A stretch of 64,000 nucleotides of DNA from Diploptera punctata (lineage: Eukaryota > Arthropoda > Insecta > Blattodea > Blaberidae): positions 1,966,001 through 2,030,000 of the forward strand of contig JASPKZ010007797.1 of assembly GCA_030220185.1 (NCBI GenBank), read 5' to 3'. The notes beneath the pieces were generated by a model that was not told where the DNA came from, ran no database searches, and saw nothing but the letters and a program-made list of their open reading frames with translations. The translations under genes and the position numbers were made by a program. Of the stretch, positions 50,410 through 61,448 are shown one piece after another; within the stretch, counting starts at the first letter, position 1, and the number at the start of each line of letters is the position of its first letter.

Positions 50410-51655
50410 ACCAAAAGTGCAGTTGGGTTAGATTAAATTTTGTTATGTTAGATTACATTTGGTTAATGTAACCTAAATAAACCTAACCTAACAAATATAA
50501 CTACCATACTAAAACTTAGAATATCCATGCAGGTATATGTGTTAACTGCATCTTATAGTAAATTACTTTTTATTTTTATATTATAATGAGTATTAATGCT
50601 TATTTTATTAGTTCATTATCAATATATAAAACTTAAAAGAAAGTTACTTGGTCTTGAAATTGTAATGAAATACTGAATTTATGGAATATGCTAATTACAA
50701 AGACAAAAGTCCGATGAAAATCAAAGACAAGAGTCTGCAAAAGCATATTTTTCTTAGAGCGTATTATAATTGCTTATGGTTTATCAAACTCTACTCTGTC
50801 CTAGAGTAGCACTGACCATTCTGTCAGTCGCAAACTCGCTAGCTGAAGAGACGAATTGAATCTAAAACAGAAATCGAACAACTAAGAATTAACAAAATTA
50901 CATTCTTTCAAGTTTGTGCAATCTCTCCTTTCTTTTTGTCCTTAGAATTCAGAAAGATTTTAAATATCAATGAAAGCAAAGAGACAGGTGAATGGAGGAT
51001 GAGAATGATTTAACAATACTGACTCATCTTTTGAGTTAAGGGCCATTAAGTCAGATACAACCAGAACTTGACTGAGTTATAAATAATCCAATTTTAATTT
51101 CTTTGTAACAGCATTGTTTTATCGGCTTATTTTAAATTCCTAAACTTATGCATTTTTCTTTTTTTAAACAAAGCAATAATAGAAATGTTTTGTAATCAAT
51201 TGTTGCTCATACTATCATTTGTTTTTTAAGAGAGATAAAATTTGATAAGGATTAAAATAAAGAAACAAAAATAAAAACAGTTTGGTCCAAAAGTATTATT
51301 GTTAAAAATACAAAGTGCAGGAGATAGCTTTGATCTTGTAATGATAAGAACAAATATCATAAAAGAAGAATTAAAGTGACAAACACATAAAATACACTTA
51401 AATCAGAAAGAATGAGCAGTTTTTCAAACGTTTGTATAGGCAGTAGCATATCTGCACCTACATCAGCAAGTCAAATAATCACATGGTGCAAGGTAAAGTT
51501 TTAATATTTAAATATGAATATTTATTTACATATTTTTAATTAATGGTTTTGCACTAGTTCTATTTTTTAAAATTGTGATCTGTTTTACGGTAAATTATGT
51601 AAAAAACATATTTTAAAGCTATATTCATTTAAGGAGCTGAAAAATGGAAAGGAAC
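50410..51655. other. No gene; TTAGG/CCTAA-like words
   Basis: GGTTAGATT and ACCTAACCTAAC at about 50424-50510 form a weak inverted arrangement of TTAGG-like words. The rest is AT-rich. Confidence 0.4.
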
Positions 51656-51671
51656 AAAGAAGCATTTAAGT

Positions 51672-51881
51672 TTAAATTCATCGGAGAACATTTTTTTGAA
51701 AACTCACCTCATAAATTTTGTGCTTTTCATGAAACAGAGTGAGAGGATGGGCATGATTACGCTTGAAACTGCGGTTTTGTGAAAAACACGAAATTTATGA
51801 GGTGAGTTAAAAAAATTTTTTTTCCAGTGAATTTAAATGATTATACCTCATAATGTTTATTTGTCAACATTAATTTAATAC
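51672..51881. mobile_element. PLE-terminal foldback with 12-bp TSD
   Basis: AAGCATTTAAGT flanks it (51660-51671, 51882-51893). The arms carry AACTCACCTCATAAATTTTG and its inverse. The right arm alone continues ATTATACCTCATAATGTTTA. Only the terminal 100 bases of a PLE are present on each side. Confidence 0.85.
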
Positions 51882-51894
51882 AAGCATTTAAGTG

Positions 51895-52380
51895 CTATTT
51901 TTCTTATGGAAATTCTTATTGGTTGGGAAAAGTTATAATCAAATTCATAACTTGTATCTTTGTCTAGACTTCTTCGGTACTAACTAGGCATATCAACTTA
52001 TCCAAGCCTCTTGGATTTCAACATCACTGGGAATTTTCATATTATATGAATTATATTGCTGTTTCCTTATCTACGTGCTTTTAAAATGCCAACACAGCAA
52101 CAGTACTTATGAATACTGTGTTACCATAAAAACAAGTAGGCCCTGTACAACTTTCAGGGTCGAATTTATAAACGCATTAGACCGTAAAAGGCGTTCCCTG
52201 CTGAGAAAGTTTTATCCTAATACATTTTGCTTACTCAGAAATCTATTCATGCGATAATAATTGTAAGCTACCTGACGAGGTAACTTAAGATCATAGCTCA
52301 AGATAGAAACTTATCATGAAAGTCCCGAAGGGAACCGATGGTAACCGATGTAGTTTGAAACCTTTGCAGCTTTATCCAAG
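51895..52380. other. No clear gene
   Basis: A 60-codon frame at 52075-52257 has no recognisable domain. Confidence 0.3.
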
Positions 52381-52572
52381 ATGTCGGACCTTGAAGACTT
52401 CGATCATGTTTTTGGTATATGCGGAGAAGAGGAATTTGATAGAGTCTACCAAAGAATTCAACTGGAAGAACAGGATAATCGGCGTAATATTGCACGATGC
52501 AGACGTCGTTGTATACGGTATTATTTGTGGGACGCAAGCGTAAATGTGTTCCTCTATAGCAGACGAAAATAA
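52381..52572 (+). CDS. Short ORF of unknown function, 63 residues
   Basis: Starts MSDLEDFDHVFGICGEEEFD, continues VYQRIQLEEQDNRRNIARCR and RRCIRYYLWDASVNVFLYS before TAA. The acidic start and arginine-rich middle in balanced-composition DNA stand out from the AT-rich flanks. It could be a first exon (GGTAAGT lies at 52649, past the stop), the N-terminus of a transposase or a chance frame. I do not recognise it. Confidence 0.3.
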   Translation: MSDLEDFDHVFGICGEEEFDRVYQRIQLEEQDNRRNIARCRRRCIRYYLWDASVNVFLYSRRK

Positions 52573-52839
52573 CGGAAGTGGTTTAATTGCTGAGAATTCT
52601 GGGTAATTCGTTGGCAATATTACGAAAACGTCAACTTTCATGCATGACCGGTAAGTCGGCCGTTAATTCGATCTCAGCAATTGCTCATGGTGAGTCAGCT
52701 CACCAGTGTTTGGGAGTAATTTGAGTAGAGACTAATGTATTTGCATGCGGCCCTCAATCTCTATCATTAAAGATAGAAACACGGATTTCAGTTAAAATAT
52801 AAATTATCCTGATATAATCAAATTTATATCAACATTTGT

Positions 52840-52960
52840 TATGCAAAAAATAGTATGCAATTATATTGTAATAAGTGTTTTTATAAAAATTCTTCCTCAT
52901 TTTTATAAAACACATTACACTCGCATTGCAATATACTAATTACCAGAGGTCAGTAGTTAA
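52840..52960 (-). repeat. Repeat X terminal fragment
   Basis: ATGCAAAAAATAGTATGCAA, then TTTTTATAAAACACATTACA, CTCGCATTGCAATATACTAA, similar to the outer end at 49510-49545. Confidence 0.45.
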
Positions 52961-52984
52961 ATAAGGTTACAATATATGTACATA

Positions 52985-53335
52985 TATCCATCCATAGTAA
53001 TTCTGCCTGAGGGCAGGTCTTTCACTGTAATCATAACATTTTCATGCTATACTTTGTAGTTTTACTAGGGAATTATAGGTGTGGTAGCTTCCCGTTGCTT
53101 TCCACACTGGTAAATGATAATGATAAGGATGATGATGATGATGATGGTGATGATGATGGCTGGATGATTTTCGGGGACCGTTGGGTCCTAAGCTTCCTGA
53201 CATTTGTCTTACAGGTGAGGAAAAACTCCGAAAAAAACCTTTCCCAGGAGCCTGTCCTGACCGGGAATTGAACCCGGGCCTGCTGCGTGGCAAGGCAGCA
53301 TGCTATCTCAAGTCCACAGCGGTGGACATATATAT
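52985..53335 (-). repeat. SINE family A, inverted
   Basis: TAGTAATTCTGCCTGAGGGC, a (GAT)n tract at about 53128-53150, CTTACAGGTGAGGAAAAAC and head B-box (inverse GGGAATTGAACCC) at 53260. Confidence 0.85.
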
Positions 53336-53337
53336 TA

Positions 53338-53655
53338 TCCAATGCCACCAGGTTGTCTTACGACTTTTCTGATGTTCCTTTCTAGCATTGGTAGAATTGT
53401 AACCCACTTCTGAGGTTGAGGCAACTAAAAGATGGAATTATGCCACCTCAATAATACAATGTGTGATAAATGATAATGAAGCATCAGGAGAGTCCTTAAA
53501 CCTAAACTTAACTTCAATTCCAGACCATGGGAGACCACAAGAAAAATTCACATTAAAGGAAAATTCATATATTCTGAGTGGAAATTGAATCCAAGACATC
53601 AAGAACTATAATCATAAGCTCCGATCACCAGATTGTGAGTCTAGTCCAATTAAAA
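53338..53655 (-). repeat. SINE family F
   Basis: CAATGCCACCAGGTTGTCTT, TGTGATAAATGATAATGAAG and CCTAAACTTAACTTCAATTC match 32865-33185. Confidence 0.75.
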
Positions 53656-53659
53656 TGTA

Positions 53660-54358
53660 ATAGTTTAGCAAAATATAAAAACAAAAACTTGCTAGGTAAA
53701 AACGTATAATTAAATAAAATAACATATTTAATTTTGATTTTTTAAGGAATAAAAATTACTTAATTTTTGTTGAAAAATCAATGAAACTAAACAAAAAATT
53801 AAAAAAATAGATATTATGTGTACTGTAGGCCCTAATTTAACTTTTTTAATTATAAGTCAGTTATGTTTTCAAAAATATACAACTTGTCTTTGCAAATATA
53901 TGACCAATTTTCATTTGTTATATTGTAGTATTTCTTATATAAAATATTTAAATTAATAAGATCAGTACAAAACCATTATTAATATATCCATGTATTAAAT
54001 ATTAATAAGATTACTTTTTAACATATGGGAAACAGTGCCAGAATCAACATTTTAAAATAATGATGCATTTTGACATTGAAAATTTTAAAATAAACTTATA
54101 TTAAATAAAAATTGGTTAAATAATTTACAGTCAAAGAAGGACTGAAAATTCCACTGACAAATTTCTACTATTAAGAGATGTAAAAACATTTTATTCAACT
54201 TATTTTTAAATTGAAAGTTACCTCATAGTGTTATTTCCCTCTATAATTTGATTAAATGGTTTTATTTACTTATAGAGTCTTAAAAACCATAGCATGTATC
54301 TTTGTGATAACAGAGTAACAAAAAGTAATAGCTTTTCAAGGAAAATACCCTATATATA
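53660..54358. other. No gene; isolated PLE tail motif
   Basis: Very AT-rich. TTACCTCATAGTGTTATTTCC at 54222-54242 is the PLE tail motif without an adjacent endonuclease or ribozyme-like core. Confidence 0.4.
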
Positions 54359-54359
54359 G

Positions 54360-54965
54360 GAAAATTTGTGTAGATTAAAAAAATACTGGAAAGAGTAAAT
54401 TCATTTACCTACTTTGGATATGCATTAACATATTTGGATGAAGTAGACATAGAAAATAAAATTATTAATTTTAATAAAACCATGGGAATAGTAAATTCAG
54501 TAACAAAACCTTAGCTAGTCTAGAGAGATACCAGAGTATGGTTATACAAAACCTTAGCAAGATCTGCACTTTGCTACGGCAGTGAGGTATGGACTTTGAG
54601 GAAAGGAGAAGAGAGTAGGATAACTTCGGTGAAATGAGATTCATGAGATATACATCAGGATATACCAAATGGGACCACAGATGCAATGATGAAGTATTGA
54701 AGGAACTATGTTTAGAACTGGTCATTGAATACATACGTAGATACCAGAACAACTGAATGAATCATTTGCGACAAATGAGTTTAGATAGAGTTCTCAAGGC
54801 CATGTTTCATTATTGTCCAACAGGAAAGAGATCTCTGGGCCGTCCAAGGAAACACTGGATACAAAATTCGTTAGTGAGATCGTAACAGGCCTATAGGCCT
54901 AAAATTTTCATTGGATCAAGGAGAAGATTTACTTATAGATGTCTTAAAGATCCAAACATGTATCT
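54360..54965 (+). pseudogene. LINE C-terminal region (family B relative)
   Basis: RVNSFTYFGYALTYLDEVDI, YKTLARSALCYGSEVWTLRK, RYTSGYTKWDHRCNDEVLKE-like, VIEYIRRYQNN-like and GRPRKHWIQNSLVRS-like blocks in two frames with several stops. The usual LGY, CYGSEAWTLRK and GRPRKRW positions are recognisable. Confidence 0.75.
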
Positions 54966-55129
54966 TTGTGGTAGCAGAGTTTGCATCATAATGATTTTTT
55001 AAAATTCTTAATTTTCCTACAAGTGCAATCACAAATTCCAAAATTAAATTTTATATGATGAGTAGACATTCAAAACATCACAAGTCCATTAGGAACAGAA
55101 AAAGACAGAAATATCAGTGGTATAGTGTG

Positions 55130-55460
55130 AAATAAAAAAATCAGATTTCATTAATTTTGTTTTGTTTTCATTTGTATAAACCTTTACAAAATATGAGGTT
55201 CATCGGTCCACCAACAGAGAGAAGAAGAAGAGTTTCTTCTGATCGACATAACATCAGTCGCCAAGATTGTACTGAAGATGAGACCGTTATGGTCTCGAAA
55301 TCATGATCTACTTAGAAGATTTATATGAGGAGAGGTAAGAAACATTTAATTTCACCATAAATTAAACCTGATAGTGATTAATTCCTATAAAAGTTAAATA
55401 AAAAAATCAGATTTCATTAATTTTGTTTTGTTTTCATTTGTATAAGCCTTTACAAAATAT
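55130..55460 (+). mobile_element. PLE 3' end flanked by 65-bp direct repeats
   Basis: 55130-55194 and 55396-55460 are direct repeats of 65 bp with one difference (A versus G in AAACC/AAGCC). Between them, 55195-55395 is a PLE 3' end starting at GAGGTTCATCGGTCCACC (the WRFIGPP position) with a ribozyme-like motif and ATATGAGGAGAGG. Confidence 0.8.
55269..55311 (+). ncRNA. Hammerhead-like motif with complete stem set
   Basis: GTA (stem I), CTGAAGA, T, GAGACC-GTTAT-GGTCTC (six perfect pairs), GAAA, TC-AT-GAT (short stem III), C, TAC (closing stem I). Confidence 0.5.
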
Positions 55461-55462
55461 AC

Positions 55463-55735
55463 AATGTAACAGGCCATAGGAGGTTCTTGGGTAGTAAGAG
55501 GTTAAGCCTTCCACCTTTCTAGTCAATTGGCACGAGATATCAGCCAAGGTGTTAGCTTTGCATGATGACTGTCTTTACCCCCATAACATACATCTGGTAC
55601 TCATTTCCATTAGAGGCTAGGCTGACCCCAGGGTTATGTACTGCCAGAATGTTTACATCAGTTTATAAATCCTAACCCCATTCAGACTCAAACCCTCAAT
55701 ATTCCAACTTGTAGCATATTGAAATGTAAATATTA
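55463..55735 (-). repeat. SINE family B, inverted
   Basis: GTAACAGGCCATAGGAGGTT, CTAGTCAATTGGCACGAGAT and TTTCCATTAGAGGCTAGGCT; degraded head on the right. Confidence 0.8.
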
Positions 55736-55749
55736 TTGTTCAGTTAATT

Positions 55750-56100
55750 AGTATTCATCCATCCATCTATAGTAATTCTGCCCGAGGGCAGGTCCTTCAC
55801 TACAATCATAGCATTTTCATGGTATGCTTGCAGCTTTACTAGGGAATTGTAGGTGTGGTAGCTTCCCGTTGCTTTCCACACCAATGAATGATGATGATGA
55901 TAATGATAAGGATGGCCATATGATTTCGGGGACCATTTGGGCCTTAAAGTTTTCCTGACATTTGTCTTACAGGTGAGGAAAAACCCCAATAAAAACCTCA
56001 CCCAGAAAAACTGCCCCGACTGGGGATCGAACCTGGGCCTGCTGCATGACAAGGCAGCACACTACCTCGAGACCACAGTGGTGGACTTAATTAGTATAAC
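55750..56100 (-). repeat. SINE family A, inverted
   Basis: TAGTAATTCTGCCCGAGGGC, GATGATGATGATAATGATAA, CTTACAGGTGAGGAAAAACC; head CACTGTGGTCTCGAGGTAGT on the minus strand. Confidence 0.85.
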
Positions 56101-56114
56101 TGATAATAATCTAT

Positions 56115-56480
56115 CTATCTACAATGTGTAGCCCAATGTTGAGCCATAGCCACTCCTTTGTTAGAACTTACTAAACTAAGTTAATTTAGTTACCTTATTT
56201 GCCCATAGATGTCATGAATGGCATGCAGTCAACACACCGATTCAATGAGATGTTTATCAGGCAACTAAGGTATTACTAGGATGTTGATGTTGGTAAATTT
56301 TGTTTAGAGGCCTTTTTATTCAGGCTTAAGGATCTTTTATGAGCCTGAAAATCTTCAGACTCAGTCCTGGAGGACTTGCTCCTTGGATTTTTCCATCCTA
56401 AAAAAATCTATCAACTCCAGACGAGCTTGAACTCGGAACCAAAGGCAAGGAGCATAACAACTAGTCCACTGCATACGATA
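56115..56480 (-). repeat. SINE family D
   Basis: AGCCATAGCCACTCCTTTGT, GTTAATTTAGTTACCTTATT and GGACTTGCTCCTTGGATTTT. It shows the uninterrupted TTACCTTATTTGCC, i.e. the empty site of the PLE-1 insertion. Confidence 0.8.
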
Positions 56481-56484
56481 TAAT

Positions 56485-57214
56485 TGATAATGGCTATGTC
56501 TATTATTACTATTCATAGCAAGGTATTATCATGTTCTGAATTACAAATTGTGGCAATGAAACTATATATGTCATTGGATAATATTAAATTTATTTGTAAA
56601 GCTTAAATAAAGTATGAGTTAAAAGATAAAAAGCTAATCCAACAAATTCTAATGAAGAAATAATATATAAAATCCTATAAATATTCAGTTCCCTTATTTT
56701 TTCATAGTACTAGTTATAAATAACAATTTATTTATTCTCCATTACGTGTAACCAGCTGTAGCTCATGATAATACTGCTATAGTCTGACCAACAGATCTGT
56801 GCCCCCTTAAGATATGCGAACTAAACATTAATTCCTTTTCTGCCTCGGTAAATCATTTCTCTCTCTTTTCTTTTGCCTCTCCCACTATTCACAATTTTGA
56901 GCCTTCTTGAGGGACAGGTTATTTGTCAACACAACATGGACACTGTAGCATGGAGTGGTGAAAGAAATATTATTAAGTAAACAGTAAAAGTCAATCAGCA
57001 TCATTAGACATACTTAAATTTGAAGAAGTAATAATTGAGGCATTAGCATGGGAAAGGTAGTAAGTCATAACAAGCAAATTTTACAGGGGAAGCAAAAACA
57101 ATTTTCGCAACATTAATTTTAATATAATTTTGACACTACTAAACAAGAAGTTTTATTTGCAAAATAGTTACAAAATATCCATATTAGCTTTATAAAATAT
57201 ATTTAAATTTCTAT
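56485..57214. other. No gene seen
   Basis: AT-rich with no recognised element. Confidence 0.4.
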
Positions 57215-59065
57215 CTATCTTTGGGTTGTTACAGCTGCTGCCGTCTTCCCATGCCAAACCTCCAAAGCCTACAATCTTGGGCATCTTCAATGTTTAGTCC
57301 TCTTGCTTGCATTACTATCCTCATATTTTCCTTCCATGTTAACTTTGGTCTCCTCTTTTCTTCTTTCTGGTCGGTTGCCATTGATATAGTAGTTTTAGCC
57401 ATCGCTCATCTTCCTTCACCTCAATTCTTTCAATTATGCTTTCTTCTGCTTCCATTATGTTTCTAATTTCCTTATTTGTGACAGGTTCTGATTTTGACTT
57501 TCTTGGCACTTCTGCGTAAATAATCCATTTCTAGAGCTATTAGTCTATTTTTGTAGTACTTATTGATTGTTCATACCTCACTTCCATACAATGCAACAGG
57601 TTCCACCAATTTTTTTTTTGTGGCTTTCTAAATATGCTTATCCCACCATATGGAATTTAACAACAATATTATTTCGATACTTAATTCAATTCTATGCTTT
57701 ATGTTCACTTTGCCTAATACCTTCAATGTTATCCATAATTATTCCCAAATATTTAGTTTGTTTCACTTGCTTTATTTGAATTCCTTCTTCCAATATTAAA
57801 CTTTCTCTTTCATTGCTATTTATTGGAATATAATATTCTGTGTTTTGTAAATTTACTGTGAGACCCCATGATTCATATGTATTTTTCAACCTTTTTATCA
57901 TGAATTCCATATCAAATTTGTCTTGTGCTGAGATCATCAGCAAATTGTAATGTCAGCAAAAATCTGTTGCCTATTGGTATACCCATACCTTTGCAGCTTT
58001 GTTTCCATTTCATTAATATAAATTCTACATAAATATTAAATAAAATTGGTGATAGATTGAACCCTTGTTTCAATCCCTTGGTGGTTTTTATAGAATTAGA
58101 TATTATATTTCCAATTTTAACATAAGTTGTGTTATCTTTTTAAACTTGTTTAATAATTTCAATTAGGTTTCTATCAATATTGCATTTCTCTAATACTTCC
58201 CATAATTTGTTCCTTGGAATTGAGTCATAAGCTTTTTCTAAATCTATCATTGTCAAATGGGTTTCTTCTCCAACTGCTGTCCGTTTTTTGATTAACTGTT
58301 GGATTACAAATGTATTGTCAGCACATGACTTTCCCGGTCTGAATCCATTTTGATCTTCTCCAATTTTGTCTTTAATATCTTTTTGTACCTTAGTTTTAAT
58401 AACTTCGTAAATATTCTATATAATGTGTTATTTATACTTAGTCCTCTATAATTTTTTGCTTCTCTTCTATCACCCTTCTTGTATATTGGTACAATGTAGC
58501 TTATTTTCCATTCATCAGGAATCTTCTGCATTGCAATATACTTATTAAACAAGTCCCTCAATACAGTTATTAAATTTTTTGGACCATATTTAATTAACTC
58601 TTTGGGTATGTTTCCTGGCCCTGGTGCCTTTTTATTCTTTAGGGTTTGAATTTCTAATTCTATATATATTGTATCAAATTTCATTGTGTTCATTTCTGTA
58701 GTTGGATTTTATATTGTTTCCATAAACTCTTTTCTACTTTCTGACAGTAAAGCCTTGTAATGTTTTTCTGTGTCAGATTTTACTAACAAGTTTATCTTGC
58801 TGGATCCTTGGTTGGTTTTCAATGTTTTTAAAAATCTCCATATTTCTGATGATTGTGATCCTCCTATACAACTTTGTATTTCTTGGCATTTGTTTTTCCA
58901 TAATTTGTTTTTTTCTTCTATCACTTTTCTTTTAACTTTGGTATTTGTTTTCTTGTATTCTATCCATTTCTCTGTTGTTTTATTTGCCAATCATTCTAAG
59001 TAGCACTTTTTCTTCTTTTTGTTTAATTCTTCAATATCGTCATTCCACCAATCTTGTGTCTTTTG
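57215..59065 (-). pseudogene. LINE with linker and reverse transcriptase
   Basis: From 58990: NKTTEKWIEYKKTNTKVKRK linker; 58693: LKNKKAPGPGNIPKELIKYG, IPDEWKISYIVPIYKKGDRR, AKNYRGLSINNTLYRIFTKL. Then, shifted: VGEETHLTMIDLEKAYDSIP, KTTKGLKQGFNLSPILFNIY, LLTLQFADDL (catalytic FADD), and 57943: GLTVNLQNTEYYIPINSN, TKYLGIIMDN. The order is that of a LINE RT. The endonuclease is missing and frames are broken in at least three places. Confidence 0.85.
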
Positions 59066-59069
59066 TTTT

Positions 59070-60325
59070 TTATTTATTTATTTATTTATATTTAAATTTA
59101 AAAGTGTCAAAATTGTTTTTTTTTGTTTTCCCTGTAAAATTTGCTTTTTATAACTTACTACCTATCCCATATCAACGCCTCAATTAACCTTACATTATTC
59201 AATATTCAAGATCCATGACACTGTTTGGGGAAAGTTTGGCAACATCCCTACTTGGAAAGTTATCCTGGCTGCTGTTAGATGTGATGGGAGAGAAGTACAG
59301 GCATTAATTTTTCTAAGAATAACTGCAGTGCTAAAGGGGCACAGATTTGTTGGTCTGACAATTTCTACTTTTTATTAATTTTATTAAAAATTGTGAATTT
59401 GTCAGTGGAATATTTCCTTACTTTCTTTAGCGTTCCATTCTTTCAAATAGTGTTATAAGAACACCTACCTATGACTAGTTATTGTAGATTATCAAAGAAT
59501 TTAAAAAAATGTTTTATTTATAAATTAATATATTCACTTATATTATCAAATTAAAAATAAAATTTAATTTATTAATTTATATGTGCATTATTTTGACATG
59601 CTAATTTGTATTATCATTATCTCTGGCAGATTTATAATCTTTTAAATGTTAATGATCAAGAATTGAAAATGTTATGATAGAGACTATTAACAACACATTA
59701 TTAAACAAAGATTCAGTTCAACAACAATTAAAAGTATCAAACAGTTTTTAATTTCATTTTAAAATTAAGATAATACAACATTAATAAGATTTCATCTTAA
59801 TTTTTAAAGATGCACATTTATAATAACAATTTATAGTACATTTCTTATTTTTGGCACAAATATAGAGATTGCTCATGTTAAATTGCAACTTTCAAGTTTC
59901 AAACCTTTGAACATTGAGATATCAATGCTATGGAAGAACTTGATGAAAAATTTACATGAAAAAAAGAAGAATTCAAGAGAAAATGGACAAGAATATGTTA
60001 ATAAGAACCTTGTAAATGGCTTGAATTTTAAACATATTCACAGTGCTTAATTTGAGTAAAACATGCTTGAACCTTCACATTGTGATTGTAGGGTAGTGTA
60101 TTTGTGATTGGTTACTCCATCCTTGCTTCTCCAACTGTTACATCCCACTCAAAATGAAACAGTATTAGATGTGTCCTTTAAGTGTTCACTATGTTTGTCT
60201 TGCTAAAAAACTATAAGTATTGTGCTGCATTGTATAGTGACATTTAAATTGGCAATGGCAGGAATAGGGATCTTGCATTGTTTACTGGATGAAAAGATTG
60301 TGAGTTGATGACTCACAAGTTGAAA
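59070..60325. other. No gene seen
   Basis: Strongly AT-rich, without recognised repeats. Confidence 0.4.
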
Positions 60326-60335
60326 AACACAAACA

Positions 60336-60480
60336 GAAATTTCGATATGCATATAGCCTTCCATTCTGGAAGGTTCTGTATGCATCTACTCCTCCTCTCC
60401 AGAGGCTTCGTTTCCCGAAGCTTCCATACTAGAAAATTATCGATTGCAAGTCGAGAAATTTTCGTCCCCAGCTTATATAA
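60336..60480 (+). promoter_or_regulatory. Cluster of heat-shock elements upstream of a TATA box
   Basis: Two perfect three-unit heat-shock elements, TTCTGGAAGGTTC (60364-60376) and TTCCCGAAGCTTC (60412-60424), and a two-unit GAAATTTC (60336-60343) precede TATATAA (60474-60480). A further GAAATTTC lies at 60577-60584. HSF trimers bind alternating GAA/TTC units, and this layout is that of hsp70-type promoters. No heat-shock protein is encoded downstream, so it may drive a non-coding RNA, belong to a mobile element, or be an orphan. Confidence 0.5.
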
Positions 60481-60534
60481 ACTGTTGCCAGAGGTGGGAG
60501 TTAGTAGTTGTGTTGTGATAGTGATACCAAGAAC

Positions 60535-60605
60535 TGATAAGGAAATTGTCAACTATTGCATGCCAAAACCTACCTTGAAATTTCTCCCAGAGAAGAATTG
60601 TGATA
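60535..60605 (+). repeat. Segment shared with 44385-44455
   Basis: ATTGCATGCCAAAACCTACC and TTGAAATTTCTCCCAGAGAA. It follows the heat-shock cluster by about 55-130 bases. The copy at 44385 has no such elements upstream. Confidence 0.6.
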
Positions 60606-60714
60606 TACAATAATGCAAATTTATCAAAATTAACAGCTGCTGAAATGGGCTGGGCATCTACAAAGAATGAATAATATTAGAGGAGTAAATAAGATCTTTA
60701 TAATGATACCAGAT

Positions 60715-60830
60715 TCTTACAATGCTGGATGGGCTCTGGTCCCATATTGGCCAAAATTTCATAAAAATGTCTGGCCTCATGAGGATTTGAACAAGTGCCT
60801 ATCTTGTAGCTCTGTGCCGAGGCACTAATG
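60715..60830 (-). repeat. SINE family C fragment
   Basis: ACAATGCTGGATGGGCTCTG, CCCATATTGGCCAAAATTTC and GTAGCTCTGTGCCGAGGC. Confidence 0.7.
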
Positions 60831-61123
60831 TCATAAACTGCTGTCTATGGCCCAAGACAATGCCACTTCTAAAATTGAGTAACCAAAACTCTACGTTTGT
60901 GTTATGATACTATGTAAACATAGTAAAAGTACATTACTTTAGCCTCAGCAGAATAATTAAATCCAACAAAAATAAAAAAAAGGAAGAAGAAAAAATGAGG
61001 TATTTATCATAAGTAATGTCACGAATGATTTCTAAATCATCAATAAATTTATGAGTCACAAAGTAATGAGTGAATTTATCTAGAGGATTTGGAAATCAAG
61101 AGTGGTATTTGTTAGGACTATTT

Positions 61124-61448
61124 CATCATCATCATCATCTTCAAGGTATGGGCCCGTTGGCTCATTCCATTCCCTGATGCACAATATGCTACAGGTAGTA
61201 CTTCCATCATAATTTTTGGACTTCCTACATTTCTTCGGCCTTGAGGTTATAATGAGCATCTGTTTTGATAAACAATTATTTGGCATTCTTTGTACATGTT
61301 CAAACCAATTACATTTATTTCTGTATATTCTCTCGTTTATATTATATATTTGTAATTCATCTCTGATATCTTGACTTCTCTTTTGAGCTCTTAAAGATAT
61401 ACCTCCAATGGATCTCAAAAAATCTCTTTCTTATTGTCTCAAGTTATG
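61124..61448 (-). mobile_element. GAT-tailed LINE 3' end with 16-bp TSD
   Basis: TTTGTTAGGACTATTT at 61108-61123 and 61449-61464. The minus strand reads RSIGGISLRAQKRSQDIRDE, LQIYNINERIYRNKCNWFEH and VQRMPNNCLSKQML, then decayed GRP and (GAT)n next to the left duplication. Copy 1 of repeat E at about 43735 has the site once. Confidence 0.9.

Noticed and set aside
50424..50510. Interstitial telomere (TTAGG)n
   Set aside because: Only two contiguous CCTAA units and scattered variants; no array.
60305..60613. 102-codon ORF as a protein-coding gene
   Set aside because: It runs straight through the heat-shock elements and TATA box and shows no domain; the last 12 codons are a repeated segment.
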